Positions 55,247-63,791 of a stretch of DNA of 64,000 bases are shown one piece after another. The position numbers and the translations under genes are program-made. Positions within the stretch are counted from its first letter, which is position 1. Each line of letters opens with the position of its first letter. The notes beneath the pieces were generated by a model, which saw only the letters and a program-made list of their open reading frames with translations, had not been told where the DNA came from and did not search any database. The stretch is from Vibrio algarum (GTDB lineage Bacteria; Pseudomonadota; Gammaproteobacteria; Enterobacterales; Vibrionaceae): positions 434,001 to 498,000 of the forward strand of contig NZ_JAQLOI010000003.1 of NCBI RefSeq assembly GCF_028204155.1, in the 5' to 3' direction.

Positions 55247-55795
55247 CTAAGGGTAATAGTTAATCACAATAGCTATTACTACCTCTTTACCAGCATTCAC
55301 ATAGGTATGTTCTTGAGCCGCATCAAATGTTATTGCTTCACCAGAAGTAAGCTTATAGCTGTTACCATTAAATCTGAGTTCTAACTCTCCCTTACTAACC
55401 AATATGTACTCCTCCGATTTTTCTGGATGACCATGTGAATAATGTTCCCCACCCTGTGCTAGCTCAATTTGGAATAATTCAAAATTTCTGACAGGACTAT
55501 TCGGGTAATAACAAAAGTGTTGGTAAGTTCCGTCCTCTGAACTTTGTTTAACAGTTTCGTTCCGTGAGACGACTTGAGTATTGCAAGCTGCTAACTCCAG
55601 CAATAACGTATAAGCAACATTTAACCCGCCAGCAATTTTCCATATTGTATTTATTGTCGGATTCGATTCTCCTTTCTCTATCTGAGAAAGTACTACTTTG
55701 CTAATACCAGATAGCTTAGCCAATTGCCCTAAGCTCAAATTGCGCTCATTTCGTAGTTTTTTTAGATTGTGAGCAATGATGAAACTGATTTCCAT
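55247..55795 (-). CDS. XRE-family regulator with C-terminal cupin domain
   Basis: A 182-residue protein: HTH at residues 10-65 ('LSLGQLAKLSGISKVVLSQI') and a cupin ('HYSHGHPEKSEEYILVSKGE', 'GEAITFDAAQEHTYVNAG') that likely senses a small ligand. The frame is open to 55933, but upstream starts would cover the palindromic operator at 55826, so ATG 55795 is chosen. Divergent from the cysteine-synthase-like gene, its likely target. Confidence 0.83.
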   Translation of the reverse strand: MEISFIIAHNLKKLRNERNLSLGQLAKLSGISKVVLSQIEKGESNPTINTIWKIAGGLNVAYTLLLELAACNTQVVSRNETVKQSSEDGTYQHFCYYPNSPVRNFELFQIELAQGGEHYSHGHPEKSEEYILVSKGELELRFNGNSYKLTSGEAITFDAAQEHTYVNAGKEVVIAIVINYYP

Positions 55796-55825
55796 AAATA
55801 GAGACCTTTCAAATACTGTTGACAT

Positions 55826-55851
55826 ATATAACTTACGATCGTACGTTATAT
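55826..55851. promoter_or_regulatory. 26-bp palindromic operator between the XRE regulator and the PLP enzyme gene
   Basis: Arms ATATAACTTACG and CGTACGTTATAT around the centre ATCG-type dyad; 24 of 26 positions are symmetric. It lies 31 bp upstream of the regulator start and 37 bp upstream of the enzyme start, and a TTGACA at 55819 is next to it. Placed to control both genes, most probably by the XRE-cupin protein. Confidence 0.75.
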
Positions 55852-55887
55852 TTATACTAACAATCATTTCCCAATAGGACAAGTTCG

Positions 55888-56847
55888 ATGAAAAAAGTGA
55901 TCCATCATATCTACGAAGCGATAGGTGAGACACCCATGCTCAACCTATCTCGTATAACAAATTATTATGGTGTCTCTGGAAATATTTTTGCCAAGTTGGA
56001 GTATTTAAATCCAGGATTCAGCAAAAAGGATAGACCTGCTTTGCAAATGATAATTGAAGCCGAAGACAAGGGTGAGTTATTACCTGAACAAACTGTGATT
56101 GAACTAACCAGTGGTAACACAGGAACTGGTTTAGCAATGGTATGCCAAGCCAAAGGACACCCCTTTATTGCTTGTATGTCAGAAGGTAATTCACCAGAAA
56201 GAGCAAAGATGATGAAGTCACTTGGTGCGAAAGTTGTACTTGTTCCTCAAGCAAAACATTCAGTAGAAGGACAAGTTTCTGGTGAGGATCTGGCTCTAGT
56301 CGAGCAAGTAGTAAGACGTCTTACAAAAGAACAAAACGCATTCCGAGCAGATCAATTCAAACTTGACAGTTCGTACCGTGCACATTTACTCCATACCGCA
56401 GTGGAGATGTGGGAGCAAACTGATGGTCAAATTGATTGTTTTGTCGATTTTGTTGGTAGTGGAGGAACTTTCGAAGGATGTGCAGAAAAGTTCAAAGAGT
56501 ACGATGAATCAATACAGTGCTACATTGCCGAACCTCGTAACGCTGCCGTTTATGGAAGAAAGCCATTGGTAAATTCGGGGCGTCATAAAGTTCAAGGCTG
56601 TGGCTATGCCATGGACTTACCAAAGATCAATAGAAATTTAATCGATGGCCTCGTTGAAATATCAGATGATGAAGCGTACGAAGTAACTAGAAATCTAGCT
56701 CGTTTAGAGGGCGCCTTTGTAGGAATATCATCGGGAGCCAATGTTTGTGCCGCAATAAAATTACTTCAGGGAAAAGAGAAAGGAAAAAATATTGTATTAA
56801 CGTTAAATGATAGTGGGTTGAAATATTTAAGTTCTGACTTATTTTAA
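55888..56847 (+). CDS. Cysteine synthase-family PLP enzyme
   Basis: A 319-residue fold-type-II PLP enzyme. The PLP lysine is Lys47 in 'NPGFSKKDRPALQMI', the substrate loop is 'LTSGNTGTGLAMV', the phosphate loop 'GSGGTFEG', and 'GISSGANVCAA' ends the domain. The usual 'GSVKDR' reads 'GFSKKDR', and overall similarity to CysK/CysM is only moderate, so the amino donor or nucleophile may differ from cysteine synthesis. Regulated in all likelihood by the divergent XRE-cupin gene, an arrangement uncommon for housekeeping cysteine synthase. Confidence 0.82.
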   Translation: MKKVIHHIYEAIGETPMLNLSRITNYYGVSGNIFAKLEYLNPGFSKKDRPALQMIIEAEDKGELLPEQTVIELTSGNTGTGLAMVCQAKGHPFIACMSEGNSPERAKMMKSLGAKVVLVPQAKHSVEGQVSGEDLALVEQVVRRLTKEQNAFRADQFKLDSSYRAHLLHTAVEMWEQTDGQIDCFVDFVGSGGTFEGCAEKFKEYDESIQCYIAEPRNAAVYGRKPLVNSGRHKVQGCGYAMDLPKINRNLIDGLVEISDDEAYEVTRNLARLEGAFVGISSGANVCAAIKLLQGKEKGKNIVLTLNDSGLKYLSSDLF

Positions 56848-56975
56848 TTGATTTACAGCTCAAAGTACCGTCATTTCTAAGTGCAGTACCATCAAGAGCT
56901 AGAGCGAGCGATTGGTAATTCATACGAGATACCTAATTCATTATATAGATAAGACAAGATGTTTTCTTGCTACGA

Positions 56976-57815
56976 CTAACTGATTTGCTCTCTATAACGC
57001 TTAGGGCTAACACCAGACTTGCGTTTAAAAACACGGGAAAAGTAAAGAGGATCTGTATAGCCGACAATCCTGCCAATCCGGTTGACCGAATAGTTAGTGG
57101 TTACCAAGAGTTGCTTAGCTCGGATGACTCGTTGATCGTCTCGCCATTGGGTGATAGTCATACCAACTTCGTCTCGAAATAGATGGCCTAAACGCGAAGC
57201 GGATAAACAAGTAAAATCTGCAATACTCTCTAAAGAGAAGCTTTGGTTCAGGTTCTGTGACATATAGTTCATTGCCTCAATCACACGAGGATCAAGAGGT
57301 TTACTAACAACATCTGGCTGAATATTTTTACAGCGTATTATCAGTTGTTCGAGAAGACTTACTGCTAAATCATCTCGATAAGGGATATCAGATTTAGATA
57401 TATACTCTATATCAATAAATAGCTTCTCCAGCATTGAAACCGTGCTACTTTCTATTCCCTTGGTTAGATACACCCCTTTATGTTGTTCGTGCCAACAAAG
57501 CCACTCGTTCCAAAAAGCACGTGGACGAAAATAAACCCATCGGTGGAACCAAGAGGCATTGTCGACTTTACGTTGATAAAAGTGAGTCGCATTCGGTGGA
57601 AAGAGCAGTAAGTCACCCGCTTTAACATCAAAAGCGTCATCGCCATGGAAAATAGTTCCCTCTCCTTGGCTCGTGAGGTTGATGATGAAACCTTTCATCC
57701 CATTTGGCCGATCAATGACGAAATCTAGCTCATCTCCTTCAATAATGGGAGTGAGGCCCGCTACAAGATGAGCGTCAAAGTTATATCCGGGCTTTAATGG
57801 ATCGTTGTTTTGCAT
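56976..57815 (-). CDS. araC: AraC, arabinose operon regulator
   Basis: A 279-residue protein strongly like E. coli AraC: N-terminal arabinose-binding cupin ('HLVAGLTPIIEGDELDFVID', 'WVYFRPRAFWNEW') and two C-terminal HTH motifs ('SLESIADFTCLSASRLGHLF', 'VNRIGRIVGYTDPLYFSRVF'). It is located behind araA rather than divergent from araB as in E. coli. It should act at the half-sites in the araB-araF region at 62440-62640. Confidence 0.95.
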   Translation of the reverse strand: MQNNDPLKPGYNFDAHLVAGLTPIIEGDELDFVIDRPNGMKGFIINLTSQGEGTIFHGDDAFDVKAGDLLLFPPNATHFYQRKVDNASWFHRWVYFRPRAFWNEWLCWHEQHKGVYLTKGIESSTVSMLEKLFIDIEYISKSDIPYRDDLAVSLLEQLIIRCKNIQPDVVSKPLDPRVIEAMNYMSQNLNQSFSLESIADFTCLSASRLGHLFRDEVGMTITQWRDDQRVIRAKQLLVTTNYSVNRIGRIVGYTDPLYFSRVFKRKSGVSPKRYREQIS

Positions 57816-57879
57816 ACATTATCTATATTGAGGTTTATGTAAGTTTAATCTGGCTACTAAAGAGTGTCGTCGTGATTCC

Positions 57880-58415
57880 TCACAGTTTATCCAGAATAAT
57901 CCACTGTTTAGCTGAAAACGCTTCTCTGAAAAAGTCGGTCTTCTCTGTTTTGGATAGAAAGTCACTCGGTAGACCGTCTCTTCTATGTTGCCAAGATAAA
58001 TGAGATTTGGGGAGAGGTTCCTTATCAATGGGTTGCGGTATATGTTGGATATCGTGGCGGATATCTAAACGTGTAGGTACGCTGTTGCGTGCCAGGTATT
58101 CAATCACCAGAGCATCACCAGAAAAATAGTAATTCATGTTAATCGACAGTGTTTCTGAATGTTGCACCTGACACCACTGCTCTAGCCGATCTTTTTTTGG
58201 CGAAACTTCCAGTTTGCTTCCGATACTGAAATAAGATTTCTGTTATTCGTGATCTCAATGACGCCTACATAATGAGTTTCACCATCACACAGAAGTTCAA
58301 AACGCGCGGGGTGTGCACTTGCGAGCTTAAGTAGCCAGCATGATTTGCCCAATTGGTAAATCGGACTAGCAACTACATCTGTATCATTCACAAATTGACT
58401 CCAAAGAGCTCCCAT
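57880..58415 (-). pseudogene. Unknown gene at the end of the araBDA operon, broken by one missing T/A
   Basis: Two frames, 58182-58427 and 57880-58167, join at the T7 run 58192-58198. With one more base they give one protein of about 178 residues ('..ANWKFRQKKDRLEQWCQVQHSE..'). I recognise no family; it has no signal peptide or membrane helix, and contains 'FELLCDGETHYVGVIEITNN' and 'MNYYFSGDALVIEYLARNSV', a mostly beta-looking pattern. It follows araA by 24 bp in the same direction, so it should be co-expressed with arabinose genes; position before araC suggests an accessory sugar function. Confidence 0.6.
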
Positions 58416-58439
58416 ACGGGAGCACACTATTGAGGTTAC

Positions 58440-59930
58440 TTAGCGGTAGTAAACACCGTTGTTACGTAAGTCTTGTTTGAACTGACGTAAGTTAGTATCG
58501 TTATCAATCACCACCATTTCGATACCTAGAATTTCTGCATAATCAGCCAGTGTTGACAAGGTTACCGCTTGGCTATAAACCGCATGATGCGCGCCACCAG
58601 CGTGAATCCAAGCCGCAGCGGCCACATTTAAGCTAGGTTGTGGCTCCCACAATGCATGAGCGACAGGAAGATGCGGTAATGATGCTGGTGGAATAATCGT
58701 ATCAACTATATTCACCACCATTCTAAAGCGGTCACCAAGGTCGATAATAGACACATTTAACGCTTCACCAGATTGACCACTAAAAATAAGACGTGGGATA
58801 TCACAACAACAACCTATGGTATGGCGGTGAATTTCTAGTTTAGGTTTCACCGCTGTGATAGATGGGCAAACCTCTAACATATGCGCACCTAATACCTGAC
58901 CTTTTCCGCCAAAGTTGTAGGTGTAGTCTTCCATAAACGAAGTTCCACCTTCCTTGCCGTGCCCCATTACTTTGATGATGTGAATCATTGCAGCTGTTTT
59001 CCAGTCACCCTCACCACCATAACCAAAGCCTTTACTCATCAAGCGTTGCGTAGCAAGTCCCGGCAGATTAGTAAGGCCTGTTAAGTTCTCAAACGTATTG
59101 GTAAAAGCACTCGCACCAACGGAATTTAGGAAAGATTCCATACCCAGCTCGAGACGTGCTTCTTGTACTAACAATATCTTTTGGTTTTCATCATTTAAAA
59201 GGTCTGGCGACATCTCGTATGTTGATGCATATTCGTCAAGCAAATGATTCACATCTGATTCAGGTACCGAATTGACTACATCGCTCAGTTCACCGAGCCC
59301 ATAAGCATTCACTTCGTAACCAAATTGAATTTGTGCCGAGACTTTATTGCCTTCAGTTACGGCAACTTGGCGCATGTTGTCACCAAAGCGTGCAACTTTA
59401 AGTTGTTTACCTGCTTCTACTCCAATCGCGGCGCGACACCACTCATCGACATCTTTATGCACTTGCTCATCTTTCCAATGACCCGCAACCACTTTTCGTT
59501 CAATATTCAGACGTGTACCAATGAAACCGAACTCACGGCAACCATGCGCACTTTGGTTGAGATTCATAAAATCCATGTCAATCTCATCCCACGGCAGTTT
59601 CGCGTTAAACTGTGTATGTAGGTGCAGGAACGGCTTATTAAGTTGAGTTAAGCCTGCAATCCACATTTTCGCAGGAGAAAAAGTATGCATCCAAAGCATT
59701 AAACCGACACAATTCGGATCGTTGTTCGCCGCTCGGCAGACTGCTAGGATTTCGTCAGGCGTTTTTACTGTGCCCTTGTTGGCGATGTCCACTGAAATGC
59801 CTGGAGCCGAATTTAGGCCGACAATGATTTCCTCACTATTATTTGCCACACTTTCTAAAACTTTTGGGCCATACAGATGCTGAGAGCCTGTAACGAACCA
59901 TACTTGTTTCTCATTGAAAACCTTCATCAT
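58440..59930 (-). CDS. araA: L-arabinose isomerase
   Basis: A 496-residue isomerase converting L-arabinose to L-ribulose. 'WFVTGSQHLYGPKVLESVAN' at the N-terminus and the metal-site segments 'TSFMEDYTYNF', 'LEIHRHTIGCCC' and 'WIHAGGAHHAVYS' are conserved. AAGGATAT precedes the ATG. Third gene of araB-araD-araA. Confidence 0.97.
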   Translation of the reverse strand: MMKVFNEKQVWFVTGSQHLYGPKVLESVANNSEEIIVGLNSAPGISVDIANKGTVKTPDEILAVCRAANNDPNCVGLMLWMHTFSPAKMWIAGLTQLNKPFLHLHTQFNAKLPWDEIDMDFMNLNQSAHGCREFGFIGTRLNIERKVVAGHWKDEQVHKDVDEWCRAAIGVEAGKQLKVARFGDNMRQVAVTEGNKVSAQIQFGYEVNAYGLGELSDVVNSVPESDVNHLLDEYASTYEMSPDLLNDENQKILLVQEARLELGMESFLNSVGASAFTNTFENLTGLTNLPGLATQRLMSKGFGYGGEGDWKTAAMIHIIKVMGHGKEGGTSFMEDYTYNFGGKGQVLGAHMLEVCPSITAVKPKLEIHRHTIGCCCDIPRLIFSGQSGEALNVSIIDLGDRFRMVVNIVDTIIPPASLPHLPVAHALWEPQPSLNVAAAAWIHAGGAHHAVYSQAVTLSTLADYAEILGIEMVVIDNDTNLRQFKQDLRNNGVYYR

Positions 59931-59936
59931 ATATCC

Positions 59937-60677
59937 TTATTTTTTGATTTGACCGTAGTAGGCGTTTGCACCGTGCTTACGTAAATAATGTTTATCCAAG
60001 AGCGATGGGTTAATCGAACTCACACCCGAGTTGATTTGTAGTGTTTGCAATGCCATGCCAGCAACGACTTCAACCACAACAGCATTATGTACTGCTTGAT
60101 GTGGATCTTTACCCCATGAAAACGGTGCGTGTTCTTTAACAAGAATACCGGGTGAAGCCATCGCGTCTTTGTCACCAATGGTTTCAACAATCACCTTGCC
60201 TGTGTTTAACTCATAGTCTTCAGCAATCTCTTTGTTACTCAATGCTCGAGTACAATCGATTTGACCATAGAAATAGTCCGCATGAGTGGTACCCAGTGCC
60301 GGAATGGCACGACCGGCCTGAGCCCATGCTGTCGCCTGCGGCGAATGAGTGTGGACGATACCGCCAATATCGGAATATTGACGATAAAGCTCTAAGTGTG
60401 TCGCGGTATCTGAAGAAGGATTCATCTCTCCCTCAACGGTTCGACCTTGTAGATCGACAATCACCATGTTGGCGGCGCTGAGTTCGCTGTATTCAACACC
60501 ACTAGGTTTAATAACCACCAAACCCGACTTACGGTCTATGCCTGAAACGTTCCCCCAAGTGAAGGTCACAAGATTATGCTGCTGGAGATCCATATTGGCT
60601 TGCCAGACTTGACTGCGAAGTGCTTTAAGACGTTCAGAGGTTAAATCAACATCGCTCCATACTGTTTGTTCAGACAT
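59937..60677 (-). CDS. araD: L-ribulose-5-phosphate 4-epimerase
   Basis: A 246-residue class-II-aldolase-fold epimerase giving D-xylulose-5-phosphate. 'TWGNVSGIDRKSGLVVIKPS' (phosphate loop), 'GGIVHTHSPQATAWAQ' (zinc His pair) and 'KEHAPFSWGKDP' (third His) are present. ATG 60677 is used (CAGGAG before it); it overlaps the end of araB by 8 bp, so translation is coupled. Confidence 0.96.
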   Translation of the reverse strand: MSEQTVWSDVDLTSERLKALRSQVWQANMDLQQHNLVTFTWGNVSGIDRKSGLVVIKPSGVEYSELSAANMVIVDLQGRTVEGEMNPSSDTATHLELYRQYSDIGGIVHTHSPQATAWAQAGRAIPALGTTHADYFYGQIDCTRALSNKEIAEDYELNTGKVIVETIGDKDAMASPGILVKEHAPFSWGKDPHQAVHNAVVVEVVAGMALQTLQINSGVSSINPSLLDKHYLRKHGANAYYGQIKK

Positions 60678-62373
60678 TGCCACGCTCCTGAGATTGGTGA
60701 AATTCAGCAAGCTGTTCCATATACTGTCCTAATTGACGATATGTCGCATATCGCTTCACTCTCATCGCCTGTACTTCTGGATTTGGTAAGTATGCTTGAC
60801 GAACGGGACTGGCCATCACACTTTGTGCTGCTTTGGTATTTGGGTAAACGCCCGCGACTACCGCAGCAAATATCGCTGCCCCCAAGGCACAACATTGCTC
60901 CGATTCTACAACGATGATTTCACGGCCTATCACATCGGCACACATTTGCATCACATAAGGTGATTTCTGAGCAATACCACCAATTGCAATGACACGTTCA
61001 ACCGGTACATCTTGCTCAATAAAGCAATCCACAATCGCTTTCGCACCATGTGCCGTTGACTCTACAAGCGCTGAAAATATAGCTGGTGAAGCGCTACCAA
61101 GATTTAAATCGCAGACAGCACCTTTTAAGCGCTGGTTGGCAAATGGCGTGCGTCGACCATTGAGCCAATCCATTGCTACTGGTGTGTAATAGTCAATACC
61201 TTGTTGTTCTGCTGCCTCTGAAAGCATCGGCAGTAAGTCAGAAGCGATTTCTTCTGCAATCAGGGAAAAATCTGGATTACGCTCTACGTAAGCCTGCAAT
61301 GGCCACATCAATACGTTTTTGAACCAAGCGTACATATCACCAAACGCTGATTGTCCCGCTTCTAAAGCGAGTAGCTCAGGCATAGCACTGCCTTCTACTT
61401 GACCACAAATCCCATGAATAGTGCGGTCACCTACCTCGTCTGCAGTCACCATTAAAATGTCACAAGTCGAGGTACCAATCACTTTTACTAGATCATTGGC
61501 TCCAGCGCCCGCTCCAACGGCTCCCATATGACAATCAAACTCGCCAATCGCGATGGCAATACCTTCTGGTAGTCCTAATTTCTCTGCCCACTCTTTAGAG
61601 AGGTATCCAGCCGCTTGGTCTGACGTGAATACTTGCGAAAACATGTGTTCACGAATGCCATCGAGTGTTGGAGAAATTGCGCTTAAAAACGCTTGGTCAG
61701 GCAAGCCACTCCAACTGTCGTGCCACATGGCTTTATGCCCTGCAGCACAAATGCTGCGGCGCAGCTTTTGTGGATGTTGGTTACCAGAAAGAATGGCTGG
61801 GATCCAGTCACAAAGTTCAACCCAGCTGTAGGCTCGTTTTGCAATTTGTTCATCTTGTTCACTAACCCACGCAGCTTTAGCCCAGAACCATTCAGATGAA
61901 TACACGCCACCGATGTAGCGAGTATAGTCGGTAAACGTTCCAGAATGCGCGAGCTCATTGATCAGGTCGGCTTTGGTTACAGAGGTGTGGTCTTTCCATA
62001 AAACGAACATCGCGTTTGGATTGTTTTCGAACTCTGGTAGTAGTGCGAGAATCGTACCATTCTCATCAATTGGCGCAGGTGTCGAGCCAGTAGTATCGAC
62101 ACCAACCCCCACTATAGAAGAAGTTACAGAGGATGAGACTGTGCTTAGTACATCTTTAATAGCAAGGGTCATAGCATCCTGATAATCTTGAGGGTGATGC
62201 CTGAACTGAGATTGTTCTGGCTGGCAATAGAGTCCTTTCATCCATCGCGGGTAATTGACAACGGAAGATGATATTTCTTTTCCGGTGCCTGCATTCACGA
62301 CAAGAGCACGTACAGAATCTGATCCGAAATCTAAACCAATTACGTACTGCTGATGTGTTTTCAATGTTTCCAT
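60670..62373 (-). CDS. araB: L-ribulokinase
   Basis: A 567-residue FGGY-family kinase phosphorylating L-ribulose. 'VIGLDFGSDSVRALVVNAGT' (ATP/phosphate 1 motif), 'GVGVDTTGSTPAPID', 'IGEFDCHMGAVGAGAG' (catalytic Asp) and 'VIAIGGIAQKSPYVMQMCAD' are typical of AraB. First gene of the operon. Confidence 0.96.
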   Translation of the reverse strand: METLKTHQQYVIGLDFGSDSVRALVVNAGTGKEISSSVVNYPRWMKGLYCQPEQSQFRHHPQDYQDAMTLAIKDVLSTVSSSVTSSIVGVGVDTTGSTPAPIDENGTILALLPEFENNPNAMFVLWKDHTSVTKADLINELAHSGTFTDYTRYIGGVYSSEWFWAKAAWVSEQDEQIAKRAYSWVELCDWIPAILSGNQHPQKLRRSICAAGHKAMWHDSWSGLPDQAFLSAISPTLDGIREHMFSQVFTSDQAAGYLSKEWAEKLGLPEGIAIAIGEFDCHMGAVGAGAGANDLVKVIGTSTCDILMVTADEVGDRTIHGICGQVEGSAMPELLALEAGQSAFGDMYAWFKNVLMWPLQAYVERNPDFSLIAEEIASDLLPMLSEAAEQQGIDYYTPVAMDWLNGRRTPFANQRLKGAVCDLNLGSASPAIFSALVESTAHGAKAIVDCFIEQDVPVERVIAIGGIAQKSPYVMQMCADVIGREIIVVESEQCCALGAAIFAAVVAGVYPNTKAAQSVMASPVRQAYLPNPEVQAMRVKRYATYRQLGQYMEQLAEFHQSQERGNV

Positions 62374-62441
62374 AAGAGCTCCAACTTTTGGTCTGCAAAC
62401 TAAATCCTATAAAGTTATAGCGATAATACTGCCGTTATCCC

Positions 62442-62478
62442 ATGAATAGGCTCGCTAAATTTATGGACAAAATAGTTA
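62442..62478. promoter_or_regulatory. AraC half-site pair (araI-like) upstream of araB
   Basis: ATGAATAGGCTCGCTA (62442) and ATGGACAAAATAGTTA (62463) are direct repeats starting exactly 21 bp apart, the spacing of AraC sites I1-I2 in E. coli, and both resemble the known half-site TATGGATAAAAATGCTA. They lie 70-105 bp before the araB start. Confidence 0.7.
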
Positions 62479-62622
62479 CGGCATTTTTTTTGTGGTGTAT
62501 CTGACAAATTATAAATTCGAGCGAAACTCATACCTAAAAGAAGAAAAAAGAAAGATATTCGCTGTATTATTGGCTGTTTATAGCTTTACTGCGATCTAAA
62601 TCATAGCCTCTACAGTCGAATG

Positions 62623-62641
62623 AATGGACAAAAACGCTACA
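62623..62641. promoter_or_regulatory. AraC half-site upstream of araF
   Basis: AATGGACAAAAACGCTACA matches the AraC half-site better than the araB ones. It is about 95 bp before the araF start codon and 160 bp from the araI-like pair. A weaker half-site may precede it by 21 bp at 62603. Confidence 0.65.
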
Positions 62642-62650
62642 ATTTTAAAG

Positions 62651-62666
62651 TGTGATTATTATCACT
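62651..62666. promoter_or_regulatory. CRP-cAMP site in the araB/araF control region
   Basis: TGTGATTATTATCACT agrees with the CRP consensus TGTGA-N6-TCACA in 9 of 10 key bases. Position between the divergent promoters fits joint catabolite control of transport and breakdown. Confidence 0.75.
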
Positions 62667-62733
62667 AACAATTATTTTGAAATCTACAAATATGTATTGC
62701 GAACACTTACCTACAACCAGCGGATGGATAACA

Positions 62734-63732
62734 ATGAAATTAAAACAACTACTCACAATCGCGGCCCTATCTGGCGTAACAATGCTAAGCGCTTCAGCCA
62801 ATGCCTTTTTCGGTTCAAACGATGACATCAGACTCGGTTACCTAGTTAAGCAACCGGAGGAACCATGGTTCCAAACAGAATGGTCATTCGCAGAAAAAGC
62901 TGGTCAAGATCTTGGTTTTGAGTTGATTAAAATGGCTATACCAGATGGAGAGAAAACGCTTAACGCTATCGACACACTCGCAGCTCAAGGTGCGAAAGGT
63001 TTCGTTATCTGCACACCTGATCCTAAATTGGGCCCAGCAATCATGGCGAAGGCAAAAAGTTATGACCTTAAAGTTGTCACTGTCGATGACCAATTTTTAA
63101 ACGCTAAAGGTGAGCCGATGACCGACGTACCTTTGGTTATGATGGCAGCAACCGCTATCGGCGAACGCCAAGGTACCGAGCTTCACAATGAAATGCAGAG
63201 ACGTAACTGGGATGTCTCTACAACGGGTGTAATGGCAATCACTGCCGACGAGCTTGATACAGCACGTCGTCGTGTTGATGGTTCTATTTCTGCGCTAAAA
63301 CAAGCGGGCTTCCCTGTCGCTCAAATCTACCGCGTACCAACGAAAACCAATGATATTCCAGGAGCACTAGACGCAGCGAACTCTTTACTGGTTCAATACC
63401 CAACCGTTAAGCAATGGCTAGTTTTAGGTATGAACGACAATACTGTACTAGGCGGTATACGTGCCACTGAAGGTCAAGGATTCAGTGCAAACAACGTAAT
63501 CGGTATTGGCATCAATGGCGTTGATGCGGTGAACGAACTGGCTAAATCTCAACCAACGGGGTTCTACGGTTCACTACTACCTAGCCCAGACGTACACGGC
63601 TACAAGAGTATCGAGTCTCTTTACAAATGGGTGACTGATGATATGCAGCCAGAGAAGTTTGTAGAAGTCACAGACGTTGTACTTATCACTCGTGATAACT
63701 TCAAAGATGAACTAGCGAAAAAAGGGCTATAA
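62734..63732 (+). CDS. araF: L-arabinose-binding periplasmic protein
   Basis: A 332-residue binding protein closely like E. coli AraF ('LGYLVKQPEEPWFQTEWSFA', 'FVICTPDPKLGPAIMAKAKS', 'GFYGSLLPSPDVHGYKS'). Signal peptide residues 1-24 ('LTIAALSGVTMLSASANA'). The longer frame from 62677 has no ribosome-binding site; ATG 62734 follows GGATGGATAAC. Divergent from araB. Confidence 0.96.
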   Translation: MKLKQLLTIAALSGVTMLSASANAFFGSNDDIRLGYLVKQPEEPWFQTEWSFAEKAGQDLGFELIKMAIPDGEKTLNAIDTLAAQGAKGFVICTPDPKLGPAIMAKAKSYDLKVVTVDDQFLNAKGEPMTDVPLVMMAATAIGERQGTELHNEMQRRNWDVSTTGVMAITADELDTARRRVDGSISALKQAGFPVAQIYRVPTKTNDIPGALDAANSLLVQYPTVKQWLVLGMNDNTVLGGIRATEGQGFSANNVIGIGINGVDAVNELAKSQPTGFYGSLLPSPDVHGYKSIESLYKWVTDDMQPEKFVEVTDVVLITRDNFKDELAKKGL

Positions 63733-63744
63733 GCTCACTTTCGA

Positions 63745-63765
63745 TGACGACCTAATGGGTCGTCA
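63745..63765 (+). promoter_or_regulatory. Stem-loop between araF and araG
   Basis: TGACGACC pairs with GGTCGTCA around a short loop, 12 bp after the araF stop. No long U tract. Such elements raise binding-protein expression over that of the ATPase and permease. Confidence 0.6.
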
Positions 63766-63791
63766 TTATCTGATTTAACGGAGAGAACGTC

